From contig JAUVRX010000005.1 in NCBI GenBank assembly GCA_030597375.1, forward strand, positions 1-36,109: a DNA stretch of 36,109 nucleotides, read 5' to 3'. The notes beneath the pieces were generated by a model. It was not told where the DNA came from. It made no database searches and was given only the letters and a program-made list of their open reading frames with translations. Shown one piece after another: positions 20,138 to 29,400 of the stretch. Positions within the stretch are counted from its first letter, which is position 1; each line of letters starts with the position of its first letter. Origin of the DNA: Acidobacteriota bacterium (lineage in GTDB: Bacteria > Acidobacteriota > Thermoanaerobaculia > Multivoradales > JAHEKO01). The translations under genes were made by a program, and so were the position numbers.

Positions 20138-20909
20138 GACAATCCAAAGCTCGGTAGCCCGTTGGAATCTGCAGATCGCCGGGAGGAGACAGTAGGGGCT
20201 CACTGACGATCTCTCGCCACTTGTATTGAACTCCCTGTCGGTGCGAAAGCACTCCGCCCTGGCCCTGCCGACTCCACCAGAGTAGCGGTCGGTCTCCTTC
20301 CCATAGGATCCACGACATCGGACGGCCCTCCTCGAGCCGGGCTGTCCAGCGACGACCATCATCGCCGCGAAAGTCGATCTCGCCTCCTGAGCTCCACTCG
20401 TCGACCTCGAGCTCGATGGGTAGATAGCCCAAGAGCACGCGTGGAAGGGATCGCCAAGGCATCACCTGGAGAACGGCCTCGGGTAGGCGAATCTCCTCGG
20501 AGACACAGAACTCCTTGCCGCGGTGATCGATCAACAGAGTCTCCGGGTCGCCGGTCTGGAGGCTCCACAGGGGGCGGCCCAACGCGTCACTGGTCAACAC
20601 CTGAAAATCGGTCTCCGAGGTGAGCTTCAGAACCAGCTTCATACCACCACGCCCCTCCGGGCCCTCATACCGAACCCGAAACAGGCGCTGGGTCCTCAAC
20701 GACTCGTCGGGCAAGTTCCATCCGCGAGCTACCGTACCGGGTTCCGGTTGGACCTCCGGCGCCGAAGACCTGCCAGCGCATTGCAGTCCCAGGATGGCCA
20801 GGAGGGCCACCGGCCCCAGGTGCCGAACGGACCCTCTGTTGGCGAACGACGCTGATCTAGGGAAAAACATCGGGGAGGGGGCAAGCAGCCAGGCCCGACC
20901 TCTGGACAA
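20118..20909 (-). CDS. Putative lipoprotein, LolB-like
   Basis: N-terminal hydrophobic segment with a possible lipobox (LLAILGLQCAG). Beta-rich body (FRVRYEGPEGRGGMKLVLKLTSETDFQVLTSDALGRPLWSLQ). Position directly upstream of ispE matches lolB in gammaproteobacteria. Confidence 0.6.
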   Translation of the reverse strand: MSRGRAWLLAPSPMFFPRSASFANRGSVRHLGPVALLAILGLQCAGRSSAPEVQPEPGTVARGWNLPDESLRTQRLFRVRYEGPEGRGGMKLVLKLTSETDFQVLTSDALGRPLWSLQTGDPETLLIDHRGKEFCVSEEIRLPEAVLQVMPWRSLPRVLLGYLPIELEVDEWSSGGEIDFRGDDGRRWTARLEEGRPMSWILWEGDRPLLWWSRQGQGGVLSHRQGVQYKWREIVSEPLLSPPGDLQIPTGYRALDCHARNLP

Positions 20910-20915
20910 CCGATC

Positions 20916-22808
20916 TCAGGGCTGTTCCAAACGACTCAACTTGTCTCTCACTGCTTGGGCGTTGTCGGCCTCGAGATCGAGCGCACGCTGGTAGACCTCT
21001 CGCGCCTGATCGAGTCTGCCGAGAGCAACATAGAGGTCACCCAGATGCTCGAACACCACCGGATCGTTCCCCACCAACTCGGCCGCTCGCTCGAGAAATC
21101 CTTGCGATTCCTCGTACTGACCCAGTTGAAAGTGTGCCCATCCCAGAGAGTCGGCGAAGGCCCCGTTGTCAGGCTCGATCTCCACCGCCTGCTGCACAAG
21201 GAGCAGCGCCTCGTCCAGGTTTTCTCCCGCTTCCGCCCACATGTAGCCAAGGTAGTTCAGCGCCGGAGCGAAGTCGGGATCGACCTCCAACAGTTGCTGT
21301 AGCAATGCCTCGGCCTCTGGCTTTCTACCCGAACGCTCGTAGGCGGCAGCCAGCCAGAACAACAGGCTGGTCGAGTCCGGATCCAGCTCCAGAGCGCGCT
21401 GCAACACCGGAACCGCCTCCTCGTAACGCTCTCGAGCCTGGTAGACCTCCGCCAACAGGGTCAGGTCGTCGATAGTTCCCTCTGCAGCCAGACGGGAAAG
21501 CAGTTCTTCCGCCTCTCGGTCTCGGCCCAGTTCGTACAGGATCTCCGCCTGTCTCGCCCATCCCCGACGTTGGGCCAGTGTGCCCGGCTCGATACGGGAC
21601 AGAACATCCAGAGCTTCCTCGTGCCTCTCCGTTCTGACCAACGCTTCCACCAGGATCATTGCCATGCCGACGTCACCTAGGGCAACTTCCTGTGCGATGA
21701 GGGGCTCGAACAGTTTCACGACACTGTCCCACTCGGCCTCTCGCACGAGAATCAACCCACGCTGGATTCGGGCCTGATTCGCGTGCTCGATCTCCCCAGC
21801 CGAGCGCAGGCGCCTCTCCATGGCCCTCAGCGCCTCTTCGGCCGCCTCGGGCTGTTGACGGCTTTCCAGTAGGCGAGCCAGGAGAATACCCAGATCGAGG
21901 TTCATCGGGTGACTTCTCAGCAAATCTCGTGCGACGGCTATGGCTTCGTCCTCTCTTCCCAGAGCGGCCAGGCTGAGCGCCTGCAGATAGCGATTCGGGA
22001 AATAGCCAGGATCCTCGGCCAGCATCTCTTCGACCCGTTGGAGGGCTCGAGAGTACTGACCGGACTGATGGAGCTCGAATGCGAACCTTCTCTGAACCTC
22101 CTGATCGGCCATGACCTCTCGGGGACTGCCTTCCAGCGTCTTCGCTGCGCTGACGTGATCCCCCCTGTCACTCTGGGCCTGCGCCAAGCTCAAACGGGCC
22201 CTGGTAAAGCCAGGGTCGAGCTCCAATGCGTCCTGCATCGCCTGTTCAGCCTCTTCCGAACGCCCCGCTCGCATCAGCGAATCGATCAACAGCGAGTACA
22301 CCATCCGGTTCCCCGATCTCCTGCCGAGAAGGTCCCTGAATACGGCTGCGGCTTCGTCGGGGCGAGACTCTCCCAGGTAGATCTGGCCCAGAGTGACCAT
22401 GGCCTCGATATTGCTCGGCTGTCGGGCTCGAATCTCCTCCAGTGCTTGTCGCGCTTTCTCCAACGCCGAGGGATCGTCCTGCGCGAGTCTCATGTGCGCT
22501 TCCGAGTAGAACAGCAGCACATCATCGAGGTCTGGCGCCATCTCCCTTGCCACTGTGGCTTGAGCGACTGCCTCCTGGGATCTTCCGAGTCTCAGGAGGA
22601 GGCGACCATGCTCGAGTCGCGCGTAAACATCGTTCGGTGTCAGGGCTATGGCAGCCTCGAAGCTCTCGAGCGCGCCTCGATAATCACCCTCCTCGGCCAG
22701 TAGCTGCCCTACCAGAAAGTGATAGGAGCCTTCCGAATCAACGCCCTCTCCAGCACCCGAAGACGCCACCAACAACCCAGCCAGAAGGAACATCCATCGT
22801 CGCTTCAC
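20916..22808 (-). CDS. TPR repeat protein with predicted signal peptide
   Basis: 630 aa. MKRRWMFLLAGLLVASSGAGEG signal-like start, then many TPR units (e.g. YHFLVGQLLAEEGDYRGALESFEAAIALTPNDVYARLEHGRLLLRLGRSQEAV; GNDPVVFEHLGDLYVALGRLDQAREVYQRALDLEADN). Confidence 0.88.
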   Translation of the reverse strand: MKRRWMFLLAGLLVASSGAGEGVDSEGSYHFLVGQLLAEEGDYRGALESFEAAIALTPNDVYARLEHGRLLLRLGRSQEAVAQATVAREMAPDLDDVLLFYSEAHMRLAQDDPSALEKARQALEEIRARQPSNIEAMVTLGQIYLGESRPDEAAAVFRDLLGRRSGNRMVYSLLIDSLMRAGRSEEAEQAMQDALELDPGFTRARLSLAQAQSDRGDHVSAAKTLEGSPREVMADQEVQRRFAFELHQSGQYSRALQRVEEMLAEDPGYFPNRYLQALSLAALGREDEAIAVARDLLRSHPMNLDLGILLARLLESRQQPEAAEEALRAMERRLRSAGEIEHANQARIQRGLILVREAEWDSVVKLFEPLIAQEVALGDVGMAMILVEALVRTERHEEALDVLSRIEPGTLAQRRGWARQAEILYELGRDREAEELLSRLAAEGTIDDLTLLAEVYQARERYEEAVPVLQRALELDPDSTSLLFWLAAAYERSGRKPEAEALLQQLLEVDPDFAPALNYLGYMWAEAGENLDEALLLVQQAVEIEPDNGAFADSLGWAHFQLGQYEESQGFLERAAELVGNDPVVFEHLGDLYVALGRLDQAREVYQRALDLEADNAQAVRDKLSRLEQP

Positions 22809-22838
22809 GGCCGGAAGGATAGCAACCGCTCAGCTACC

Positions 22839-22867
22839 TTTACAAGCAACCATGCCCCACCTATAAT
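22839..22867 (+). promoter_or_regulatory. Sigma70-type promoter upstream of the MshEN-like gene
   Basis: TTTACA (22839-22844), 17-nt spacer, TATAAT (22862-22867). Confidence 0.65.
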
Positions 22868-22876
22868 CCGCCTGAT

Positions 22877-22911
22877 TCGCCTAAGTAGCCATCTGCCAAC
22901 AACTTAGGCGA
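22877..22911. promoter_or_regulatory. 10-bp perfect inverted repeat just downstream of the promoter (operator or leader hairpin)
   Basis: TCGCCTAAGT (22877-22886), 15-nt spacer, ACTTAGGCGA (22902-22911). Confidence 0.55.
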
Positions 22912-22945
22912 TTCGCTTCGGGATCTGGAGATCAGACCTTTCGGT

Positions 22946-24223
22946 ATGCAGTTTCTCGGAACCCTTCTGCTCCAGCACGGCTGGATCACCGAGCAGCAGC
23001 TCGGACTGGCCATATCCAAGCAAGAGGAAATCGGCGGCAGGCTGGGTTCCTGCCTGCTCGAGATGGGGGCCATCTCGGAGGGCCTTCTCAACCGTACCCT
23101 GGCCGAGCAGCAGGGTGTTCCGATCGCCACAGCCGAAGACCTCAGTGAGATCGCTGACGAGGTCATCCAGTTGCTACCAGCCAGGCTGGCGATCCGCTAT
23201 CAAGCGGTGCCTTTCAGCTTCTCGGGTGCTCGTGTCGACATTGCAATGCTCGAGGTAGACAACCTCTGGCTGCAGGACGAGCTCTCCTTCATCATCGGCA
23301 GGCGCCTCAAGATCCACATTGCGAACGAGGTGCGCCTGGTGGCATCCCTGGCGAAGTACTACAACGCGCCGCTGCCAGAGCGTTTTGTAAAGTTGGAGAG
23401 GCTTCTGGATCAGAAGCGCCGACGTTCGCCGACAGCGAAAAGCTCAAGAGCTCATCCTGACTCCCGGCTCGTCCATTCGGCGGACTTCAGCGACTCCTCC
23501 CCGCAGGTGGTTCCGACCAGGACCTTGCAGTCGGAACCGGAGACCACGGGCTCCGAAGCCGAAATCTCTCAGGAGGTGACCGAAGACCCGAATCTCCAGA
23601 GTATTCCCCTGTCCGAGCAGGACCTCGCCAGTCTCGGCACCGAAGCCGCGCCGGATCAGACGGGTGGCAACATCTCGCCCTTTGTGTACGCTCGCGATCA
23701 CGATGTCGGCGGGATCATCGAAATCGACGACGTGGAAGGCCAACTCGCGGCGGCCAGCCATGCCGATGAGATCGGCCAGATTCTCACCGAATATCTCGCC
23801 CAGTTTTTTGTCAGGGTGTTGATCTTCCAGGTTCGGCAAGGCTCCGTTGTCGGTTGGCTCGGTAGCGGTCCCGGCCTCGACGAGAAGCGCTTCTCTGGGT
23901 TCAGGGTCTCTTTCGATGAGCCCTCCATCTTCCTGAACCTGCGCGAAGGCGGGAGTTTCTTCATCGGCAAGCTGCCCGACATGCCGGCCCATCTAGAATT
24001 GGCGGCCTGCTGGAGCAAGGACCTGACCGACGAATGTGCCGTTTTTCCTCTTCGCCTTCAAGATCGTCTTGTCAGCCTGATCTATGGTGACCGTGGCCCT
24101 CTCGGTCTTCAGGCCTTGGACCTGGAGCTCATTCGCCACCTGACCAGCGTCGCCAGTCAGGCCTTCGAAAGGTGCATCTTGCAGCAGAAACAACAGAGAC
24201 TCCGTCAAGCGCCGGATCGATGA
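22946..24223 (+). CDS. MshEN/GspE N-terminal-domain-like protein with C-terminal GAF-like region, no ATPase
   Basis: 425 aa. Tandem motifs FLGTLLLQHGWITEQQLGLAISKQ and RLGSCLLEMGAISEGLLNRTLAEQ. C-terminal CAVFPLRLQDRLVSLIYGDRGP...LDLELIRHLTSVASQAFERCIL is GAF-like. No Walker motifs. Confidence 0.75.
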   Translation: MQFLGTLLLQHGWITEQQLGLAISKQEEIGGRLGSCLLEMGAISEGLLNRTLAEQQGVPIATAEDLSEIADEVIQLLPARLAIRYQAVPFSFSGARVDIAMLEVDNLWLQDELSFIIGRRLKIHIANEVRLVASLAKYYNAPLPERFVKLERLLDQKRRRSPTAKSSRAHPDSRLVHSADFSDSSPQVVPTRTLQSEPETTGSEAEISQEVTEDPNLQSIPLSEQDLASLGTEAAPDQTGGNISPFVYARDHDVGGIIEIDDVEGQLAAASHADEIGQILTEYLAQFFVRVLIFQVRQGSVVGWLGSGPGLDEKRFSGFRVSFDEPSIFLNLREGGSFFIGKLPDMPAHLELAACWSKDLTDECAVFPLRLQDRLVSLIYGDRGPLGLQALDLELIRHLTSVASQAFERCILQQKQQRLRQAPDR

Positions 24224-24256
24224 TGAGAGCCGCGGCGGGCCTTGTGCCCTCTTTCG

Positions 24257-24285
24257 TTGACAGCCATTTTGGCCGTTGCTACACT
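24257..24285 (+). promoter_or_regulatory. Sigma70-type promoter of the HU/IHF-like gene
   Basis: TTGACA (24257-24262), 17-nt spacer, TACACT (24280-24285); about 21 nt before the ATG at 24307. Confidence 0.7.
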
Positions 24286-24306
24286 CGGACGCCCTAATCG
24301 ACCGAC

Positions 24307-24573
24307 ATGATCAAAGCCGATCTGGTAACCCGCGTCGCCGAAAGCTCGGATGTTCCGAGAGTCAAAGCTGCTCTCGCGGTGGAGACCATCTTCGAGGCCA
24401 TGAAGAATGCTCTCAGCGAGGGCAAGCGGATCGAGTTTCGGGGCTTCGGGGTCTTCCAGGTGCGGGATCGAAAGCGTGGTGTCGGCCGGAACCCCAAGAC
24501 CGGAGTTGAAGTCGCCATCTCGCCAGGAAAGACTGTTCGCTTCAAACCCGGCAAAGAGCTGAAGAACCTCTGA
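24307..24573 (+). CDS. HU/IHF family DNA-binding protein
   Basis: 88 aa. [86 protein letters not shown]. Confidence 0.96.
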   Translation: MIKADLVTRVAESSDVPRVKAALAVETIFEAMKNALSEGKRIEFRGFGVFQVRDRKRGVGRNPKTGVEVAISPGKTVRFKPGKELKNL

Positions 24574-24575
24574 GC

Positions 24576-25640
24576 GTGAGCTCGGGATCCATCCAATCTT
24601 CACCGCCCGACTTTTCGTCGGTCGGCCCTGCGAGACCTCTCAGAGGCGAGGGCAAAGACCCGCCTGCTGGCGGGGCCAGACGCTCCGAGCTTGCCAGGCT
24701 CCTTCTTGCCATCGTTCTCTTTCTGGGAACCTTCGTTACCACGACTACGTTCGGAACCGGCTTCTATCTGTCGACGAGAACGGACGTCGTTACGGACCTG
24801 GTACCTGCGATGCTGGTCGGCCAGCTGACAGCGTTCTTGACGCTCACAGCCCATACTTTCCGGAGTGTCTGGTCCAATGGTCAGTTGCTCGAAATAGGCT
24901 TGGCCTTCTCTCTTCCCACCCTGGCGATTCTCCTGGCCCATGAGCTCGGCCACTACTTCGCCTGCCGCCGAAACGACCTTCCCAGCACCTTCCCCTATTT
25001 CATTCCGGCGCCACTGCTCATCGGCACTTTGGGTGCCTTCATCCGCATTCGATCACCGATCCGAACTCGACGGGAGCTCCTCGAGGTAGGGGCCTCTGGA
25101 CCGATTGCCGGTTTCCTGGTGCTGCTTCCCATCCTGATCTACGGCGTCGCGAAATCCGAGCCGGTATCGATTGTCGAAATCGACTGGGGCCTGCCTGGCG
25201 GTCTGCTACTCATGAAACCTGGAACCTCCCTGCTGATGTGGGTGGTAACGCGCCTGTTTCATGGCCCTCTCCCCACCGGCACGGTTTTGAATCTACACCC
25301 CTTCGCTCTCGCTGCCTGGGTGGGCACTTTCGTCACGGCACTCAACCTCCTCCCCCTCGGCCAGCTCGACGGAGGTCACATCTTCTACGCCGCCTTCGGA
25401 AGACGCCAATGGTCCCTGTCGTGGTGGCTCCTCGGTCTACTGGCTCTGATGGGTGTCCTCTGGCCGGGCTGGTGGGTCTGGTGCATCGTCCTCTTGATCA
25501 TCGGCCCTCGCCACCCACCCGTTCTCTATGGCCGACAAGGGCTCGACAGCAAGCAACAGGTTGTAGCCTTGATCTGTCTGCTGATTCTCGGACTCACATT
25601 CATGCCGATACCGCTCGATATCGTGCCGATCCTTCCCTGA
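24576..25640 (+). CDS. Site-2 protease family (M50) membrane metalloprotease
   Basis: 354 aa, GTG start. Zinc motif LLAHELGHYFACRR, second site LNLLPLGQLDGGHIFYA, multiple hydrophobic segments. Confidence 0.93.
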   Translation: MSSGSIQSSPPDFSSVGPARPLRGEGKDPPAGGARRSELARLLLAIVLFLGTFVTTTTFGTGFYLSTRTDVVTDLVPAMLVGQLTAFLTLTAHTFRSVWSNGQLLEIGLAFSLPTLAILLAHELGHYFACRRNDLPSTFPYFIPAPLLIGTLGAFIRIRSPIRTRRELLEVGASGPIAGFLVLLPILIYGVAKSEPVSIVEIDWGLPGGLLLMKPGTSLLMWVVTRLFHGPLPTGTVLNLHPFALAAWVGTFVTALNLLPLGQLDGGHIFYAAFGRRQWSLSWWLLGLLALMGVLWPGWWVWCIVLLIIGPRHPPVLYGRQGLDSKQQVVALICLLILGLTFMPIPLDIVPILP

Positions 25641-25750
25641 AGGGCCGCAGGCCGTCACTGCTCGCAAGAGCGCGGTCCTGACCGCCCCGAGAAACCGCAA
25701 TCGAGTCATTCTCCCGCGTCCCGGCGAAGAAACCAGGTAAGACTAGAATT

Positions 25751-26212
25751 TCAGGGTGCCGAGTCGCTGGGGGGATGGAGGTCCAGAATGAAGGTCACCG
25801 GGCCGTCGTTGACCAGCTCTACTTCCATCCTGGATCGGAACCTGCCGGTCTTCACCGGGGCTCCGAGCTGGCGCAGACCCTCCACCAGCTCATCGATCAA
25901 TAGCTCGGCCTTCTCCGGCAGCTCAGCAGCTCCAAAGGAGGGCCGTCTACCCTTGGCCAGACTGCCAGCCAGCGTGAACTGCGAGACGATCAGGAGCTCA
26001 CCTCCGACCTCCAGGATGTCTCGATTCATTCGCCCCTCGGCGTCCTCGAAGATCCTCAAGTGGACCAATTTCTCCGCCGCCTTCGAAACCTGTGCCGGCC
26101 CATCACCCTTCTCCACCCCGACCAGGACCAGGATTCCCGATCGGACCCTCGCAAGGGTCTCGCCCCCGACCCGCACTGAAGCCGAGCTGACTCGTTGCAA
26201 GATCAGGCGCAT
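25751..26212 (-). CDS. dtd: D-aminoacyl-tRNA deacylase
   Basis: MRLILQRVSSASVRVGGETLARVRSGILVLVGVEKGD, NRDILEVGGELLIVSQFTLAGSLAKGRRPSFGAAE, MEVELVNDGPVTFILD. Confidence 0.96.
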   Translation of the reverse strand: MRLILQRVSSASVRVGGETLARVRSGILVLVGVEKGDGPAQVSKAAEKLVHLRIFEDAEGRMNRDILEVGGELLIVSQFTLAGSLAKGRRPSFGAAELPEKAELLIDELVEGLRQLGAPVKTGRFRSRMEVELVNDGPVTFILDLHPPSDSAP

Positions 26213-26249
26213 CGTTTGCGTCTCCTACCGAAGGGGCGTATACCTTATA

Positions 26250-26274
26250 GGCGGGTCTCGAGATTTGACCCGCC
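26250..26274. promoter_or_regulatory. Perfect 8-bp inverted repeat in the dtd/ssb divergent intergenic region
   Basis: GGCGGGTC (26250-26257), 9-nt loop, GACCCGCC (26267-26274), just downstream of a TATACC hexamer at 26239-26244. Confidence 0.5.
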
Positions 26275-26339
26275 AGGCAATAGCGGCAACGAAAGCGCTA
26301 TGATAGCGGACCTCAACGGAGACAAGGAGAGACAAGCGA

Positions 26340-26762
26340 ATGGTCAACAAAGTAATCCTGGTAGGCAACCTTGGACGCGACCCGGAGGTCCGATCGACTC
26401 CCTCCGGCCGACCCGTGGCCACTTTCAGCCTTGCAACCAATCGCAAATGGAAAGACCAAAGTGGCAATCGTCAGGAACAAACCGAGTGGCACAACATCGT
26501 CTGTTGGGGCCGCCAAGCGGAGGTTGCCGGACAGTACCTGACCAAGGGTAAGCAGATCTATGTCGAGGGGCGACTGCAGACACGCTCCTGGGAGGACAAG
26601 CAGAGCGGCGAGAAGAAGTACCGCACAGAGATCGTCTGCGACAACTTTCAGATGTTGGGTGGTCGCGGAGAGTTCGAAGGCGGCTCCACGAGGGCAGCGG
26701 CAGGCCCTGAGCCGCTGGCTGACGCCCCGGCTCAGCCGGAAGACGACGACATCCCGTTCTGA
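26340..26762 (+). CDS. ssb: Single-stranded DNA-binding protein
   Basis: [37 protein letters not shown]...[36 protein letters not shown]; conserved acidic tip DDDIPF. Confidence 0.98.
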   Translation: MVNKVILVGNLGRDPEVRSTPSGRPVATFSLATNRKWKDQSGNRQEQTEWHNIVCWGRQAEVAGQYLTKGKQIYVEGRLQTRSWEDKQSGEKKYRTEIVCDNFQMLGGRGEFEGGSTRAAAGPEPLADAPAQPEDDDIPF

Positions 26763-26766
26763 GGAG

Positions 26767-29379
26767 TCACCCGTCCATCCTGGCTTTCAGGGAATGAAGC
26801 AGGTTGAGCGCCGCCAGAGGTGAAAGCCGCTCGAGATCGACCTCTCGCAGGATGGAGCCGACAACCTCCTCGGCCGGTGCGAACAGCATCATCTGATCCG
26901 CCCCCCTGTCGCCTCTGTCCACGCCCTTGGCCAGGCGTGGTTGGCCACTCAGGTCGTACTCGTAGGCTTCCAGATTCTGGAGCACCTGCGAGGCTCGCTC
27001 GATGACGGTTTCCGGAATGCCCGCCAATCGGGCGACGTGCAATCCGTAGGACTTATCAGAGCTACCCGGCTTGACCCGCCGGAGGAAGACGATCTTGTCT
27101 TCCCACTCCCTGACGGCCATCGTTCGATTGACCACCCTGGGGAGAATTGCTGCGAGCTCTGTCAGCTCGTGATAGTGGGTGGCGAAGACGGTCTTCGGCC
27201 GGCAGTGCTCATGCAGATGCTCGACGATGGCCCAGGCGAGGGAGAGCCCATCGAAGGTGGCGGTCCCCCTTCCCACTTCATCGAGAATCACCAGGCTGTT
27301 GGCCGTCGCCTGATGCAGGATCCTGGCGGTCTCGATCATCTCCACCATGAAGGTGGATTCCCCGCGAGTCAGATCGTCGGAAGCCCCCACGCGGGTGAAG
27401 ATCCGGTCCACGGTACCGATCGAAGCTGATTCAGCCGGTATGAAGCTGCCTGTCTGAGCCATCAGCACAATCAGTGCCGTCTGACGCAGATACGTGGACT
27501 TGCCGCCCATATTGGGCCCCGTGAGAATCACGATCTGGCCTGTTTCACTGTCGAGCTCGGTGTCGTTGGGGACAAACGGCTCGCTCCCCAGTTTCTCTAC
27601 GACCGGATGCCTTCCCTCCGAGATGCGAATGGCCCCACCCAGCTCGCTGACATCGGGCCTCGTGTACCGATTCCTGGCTGCGACCTCGGCAAAGGTCGCC
27701 AGCACATCCAGTCTCGCCACGGACTTCGCCGCCAGCAACAAGCGGGCAGACTCTCTGGCCACCAGTTCTCGCACCCTCCTGAAATGCTCGATCTCCAGTC
27801 GAAGCTGCTGTTCCTCGGCAGCGAGGATCTGCTCCTCGAGATCTTTCAGCTCCGGTGTCACGTACCGCTCGGCGTTGACCAGGGTCTGTTTCCGAATGTA
27901 GTCCTCCGGGACCAGGTGCTGATTGGCCTTCGTCACCTCGAGGTAGTAGCCGAAAACCTTGTTGTAGCGAATCTTCAGCGAGGTGATACCGGTCCTCTGC
28001 CGCTCTCTTTCTTGCAGGGCAAGGATGTGCTGTCGACTGTCTTGTGCCAGCGAACGGTGACGATCCAACTCTTCATCCACCCCGGCCCTGATGACTCCTC
28101 CTTCCTTCAGGGAAGCAGGGGGGTTGTCCTCGACCAGACGTTTCAACTCGGCGGCCAGGCCCGATACGACGTCGGTCCTGCCGATTTCTTGCAGGGCAGC
28201 AGCCTCTACTTCGGACAGGGAATCCTCGATCTCGGGCAGGCGATCGAGGCCCGAGCGCAAGGTTGCCGCCTCGCGAGGGGTCATGGTCTCCAACACAGCC
28301 CTGGAGGCAAGGCGCTCCAGGTCCCCCACCTTTGCCAGAAGCCCTCTCAGTTCGGCTCGCAGAGCAGATTTCTCCAGCAACTCCGCCACCGCCTGTAGAC
28401 GCTCGTTGATCTCCGCCGGATCACGCAGGGGCCGCTTCAGCCACTCCCGCAGCAGGCGCCCACCCGCGGGAGAAACGGTGCGATCCAGGACCCCGAGCAG
28501 AGATCCGTGCCGACGCCCGTCCCTCAGGTTTCGGAAAATCTCCAGATTCGCGACGGTCGTCGCGTCCAGGACCAAGCTGTCAGAGGTTTCGCTGACTCGC
28601 AACTCCCGCACATGCGAGAGATCGCTCTGCTGTGTCTCTCTCGCGTACCGTAGAGCGGCAGCAGCAGCCTGTACCGCTGGCTCATCGTCATCCAGCCCGA
28701 AGCCCTTCAGAGTGGAAGTCCCCAGTTGGCGGCAAACCAGCTCCGCGGCTCTTCCGGGACGGAACCAGTCCTCTTCCGACTCGGGCGTTCGACAGATGCC
28801 CTCGGCTTCCATCCAGTCGATGAGAGTCCGAGGAAGACCCGACACCGGATGCAGGACCTCCTGTGGCCGAAGCAGGGCCAGATCATCGAGTGAATCCTCC
28901 ACTCGGGTCCACCGTCGCACAAAGAACCTACCGGTCGAGATATCCAGAAAAGCTCCGCCCCCTCGAGCGTCGTTCCATGCCACGCTCGCCAGGTAGTTGG
29001 CCTCCGCACCCTCCAGAAGCTCCGGGTCGGTCACGGTTCCAGGTGTGATCACCCGGGTGACCTCCCGTTTCACCAGGCCCTTGGCCTTGGAAGGGTCCTC
29101 GACCTGGTCGCAGATGGCCACCTTCAGCCCAGCGCGAAGCAGCTTCCCCAGGTACATCTGAAGGGCATGATGGGGGACCCCGCACATCGGTGCTTCGCTC
29201 TTGCTCCCCCGATTTCGGGCCGTCAGGGTGACCTCCAGAATGGGAGCTGCCCGCTCGGCGTCCTCGAAGAACATCTCGTAGAAATCTCCCATGCGGTACA
29301 GCACGATGGCGTCCTCATGATCCGCCTTCACATCGAGATACTGGCGAAGCATGGGAGTGAGCTGGACGGAAGTCGCCAT
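26767..29379 (-). CDS. mutS: DNA mismatch repair protein MutS
   Basis: 870 aa. N-terminal TPMLRQYLDVKADHEDAIVLYRMGDFYEMFFEDA; ATPase ILTGPNMGGKSTYLRQTALIVLMAQTGSFIPA; LVILDEVGRGTATFDGLSLAWAIVEHL; FATHYHELTELA. Confidence 0.98.
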   Translation of the reverse strand: MATSVQLTPMLRQYLDVKADHEDAIVLYRMGDFYEMFFEDAERAAPILEVTLTARNRGSKSEAPMCGVPHHALQMYLGKLLRAGLKVAICDQVEDPSKAKGLVKREVTRVITPGTVTDPELLEGAEANYLASVAWNDARGGGAFLDISTGRFFVRRWTRVEDSLDDLALLRPQEVLHPVSGLPRTLIDWMEAEGICRTPESEEDWFRPGRAAELVCRQLGTSTLKGFGLDDDEPAVQAAAAALRYARETQQSDLSHVRELRVSETSDSLVLDATTVANLEIFRNLRDGRRHGSLLGVLDRTVSPAGGRLLREWLKRPLRDPAEINERLQAVAELLEKSALRAELRGLLAKVGDLERLASRAVLETMTPREAATLRSGLDRLPEIEDSLSEVEAAALQEIGRTDVVSGLAAELKRLVEDNPPASLKEGGVIRAGVDEELDRHRSLAQDSRQHILALQERERQRTGITSLKIRYNKVFGYYLEVTKANQHLVPEDYIRKQTLVNAERYVTPELKDLEEQILAAEEQQLRLEIEHFRRVRELVARESARLLLAAKSVARLDVLATFAEVAARNRYTRPDVSELGGAIRISEGRHPVVEKLGSEPFVPNDTELDSETGQIVILTGPNMGGKSTYLRQTALIVLMAQTGSFIPAESASIGTVDRIFTRVGASDDLTRGESTFMVEMIETARILHQATANSLVILDEVGRGTATFDGLSLAWAIVEHLHEHCRPKTVFATHYHELTELAAILPRVVNRTMAVREWEDKIVFLRRVKPGSSDKSYGLHVARLAGIPETVIERASQVLQNLEAYEYDLSGQPRLAKGVDRGDRGADQMMLFAPAEEVVGSILREVDLERLSPLAALNLLHSLKARMDG

Positions 29380-29400
29380 GATCCGTCAGTATAGCGAGTC

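Noticed and set aside
21909-22703. 264-aa plus-strand ORF
   Set aside because: Antisense to the TPR gene; no domain recognised.
28091-28996. 301-aa Ser/Arg-rich plus-strand ORF, and the 263-aa ORF at 27607-28398
   Set aside because: Antisense shadows of mutS; composition is an artefact of codon bias.
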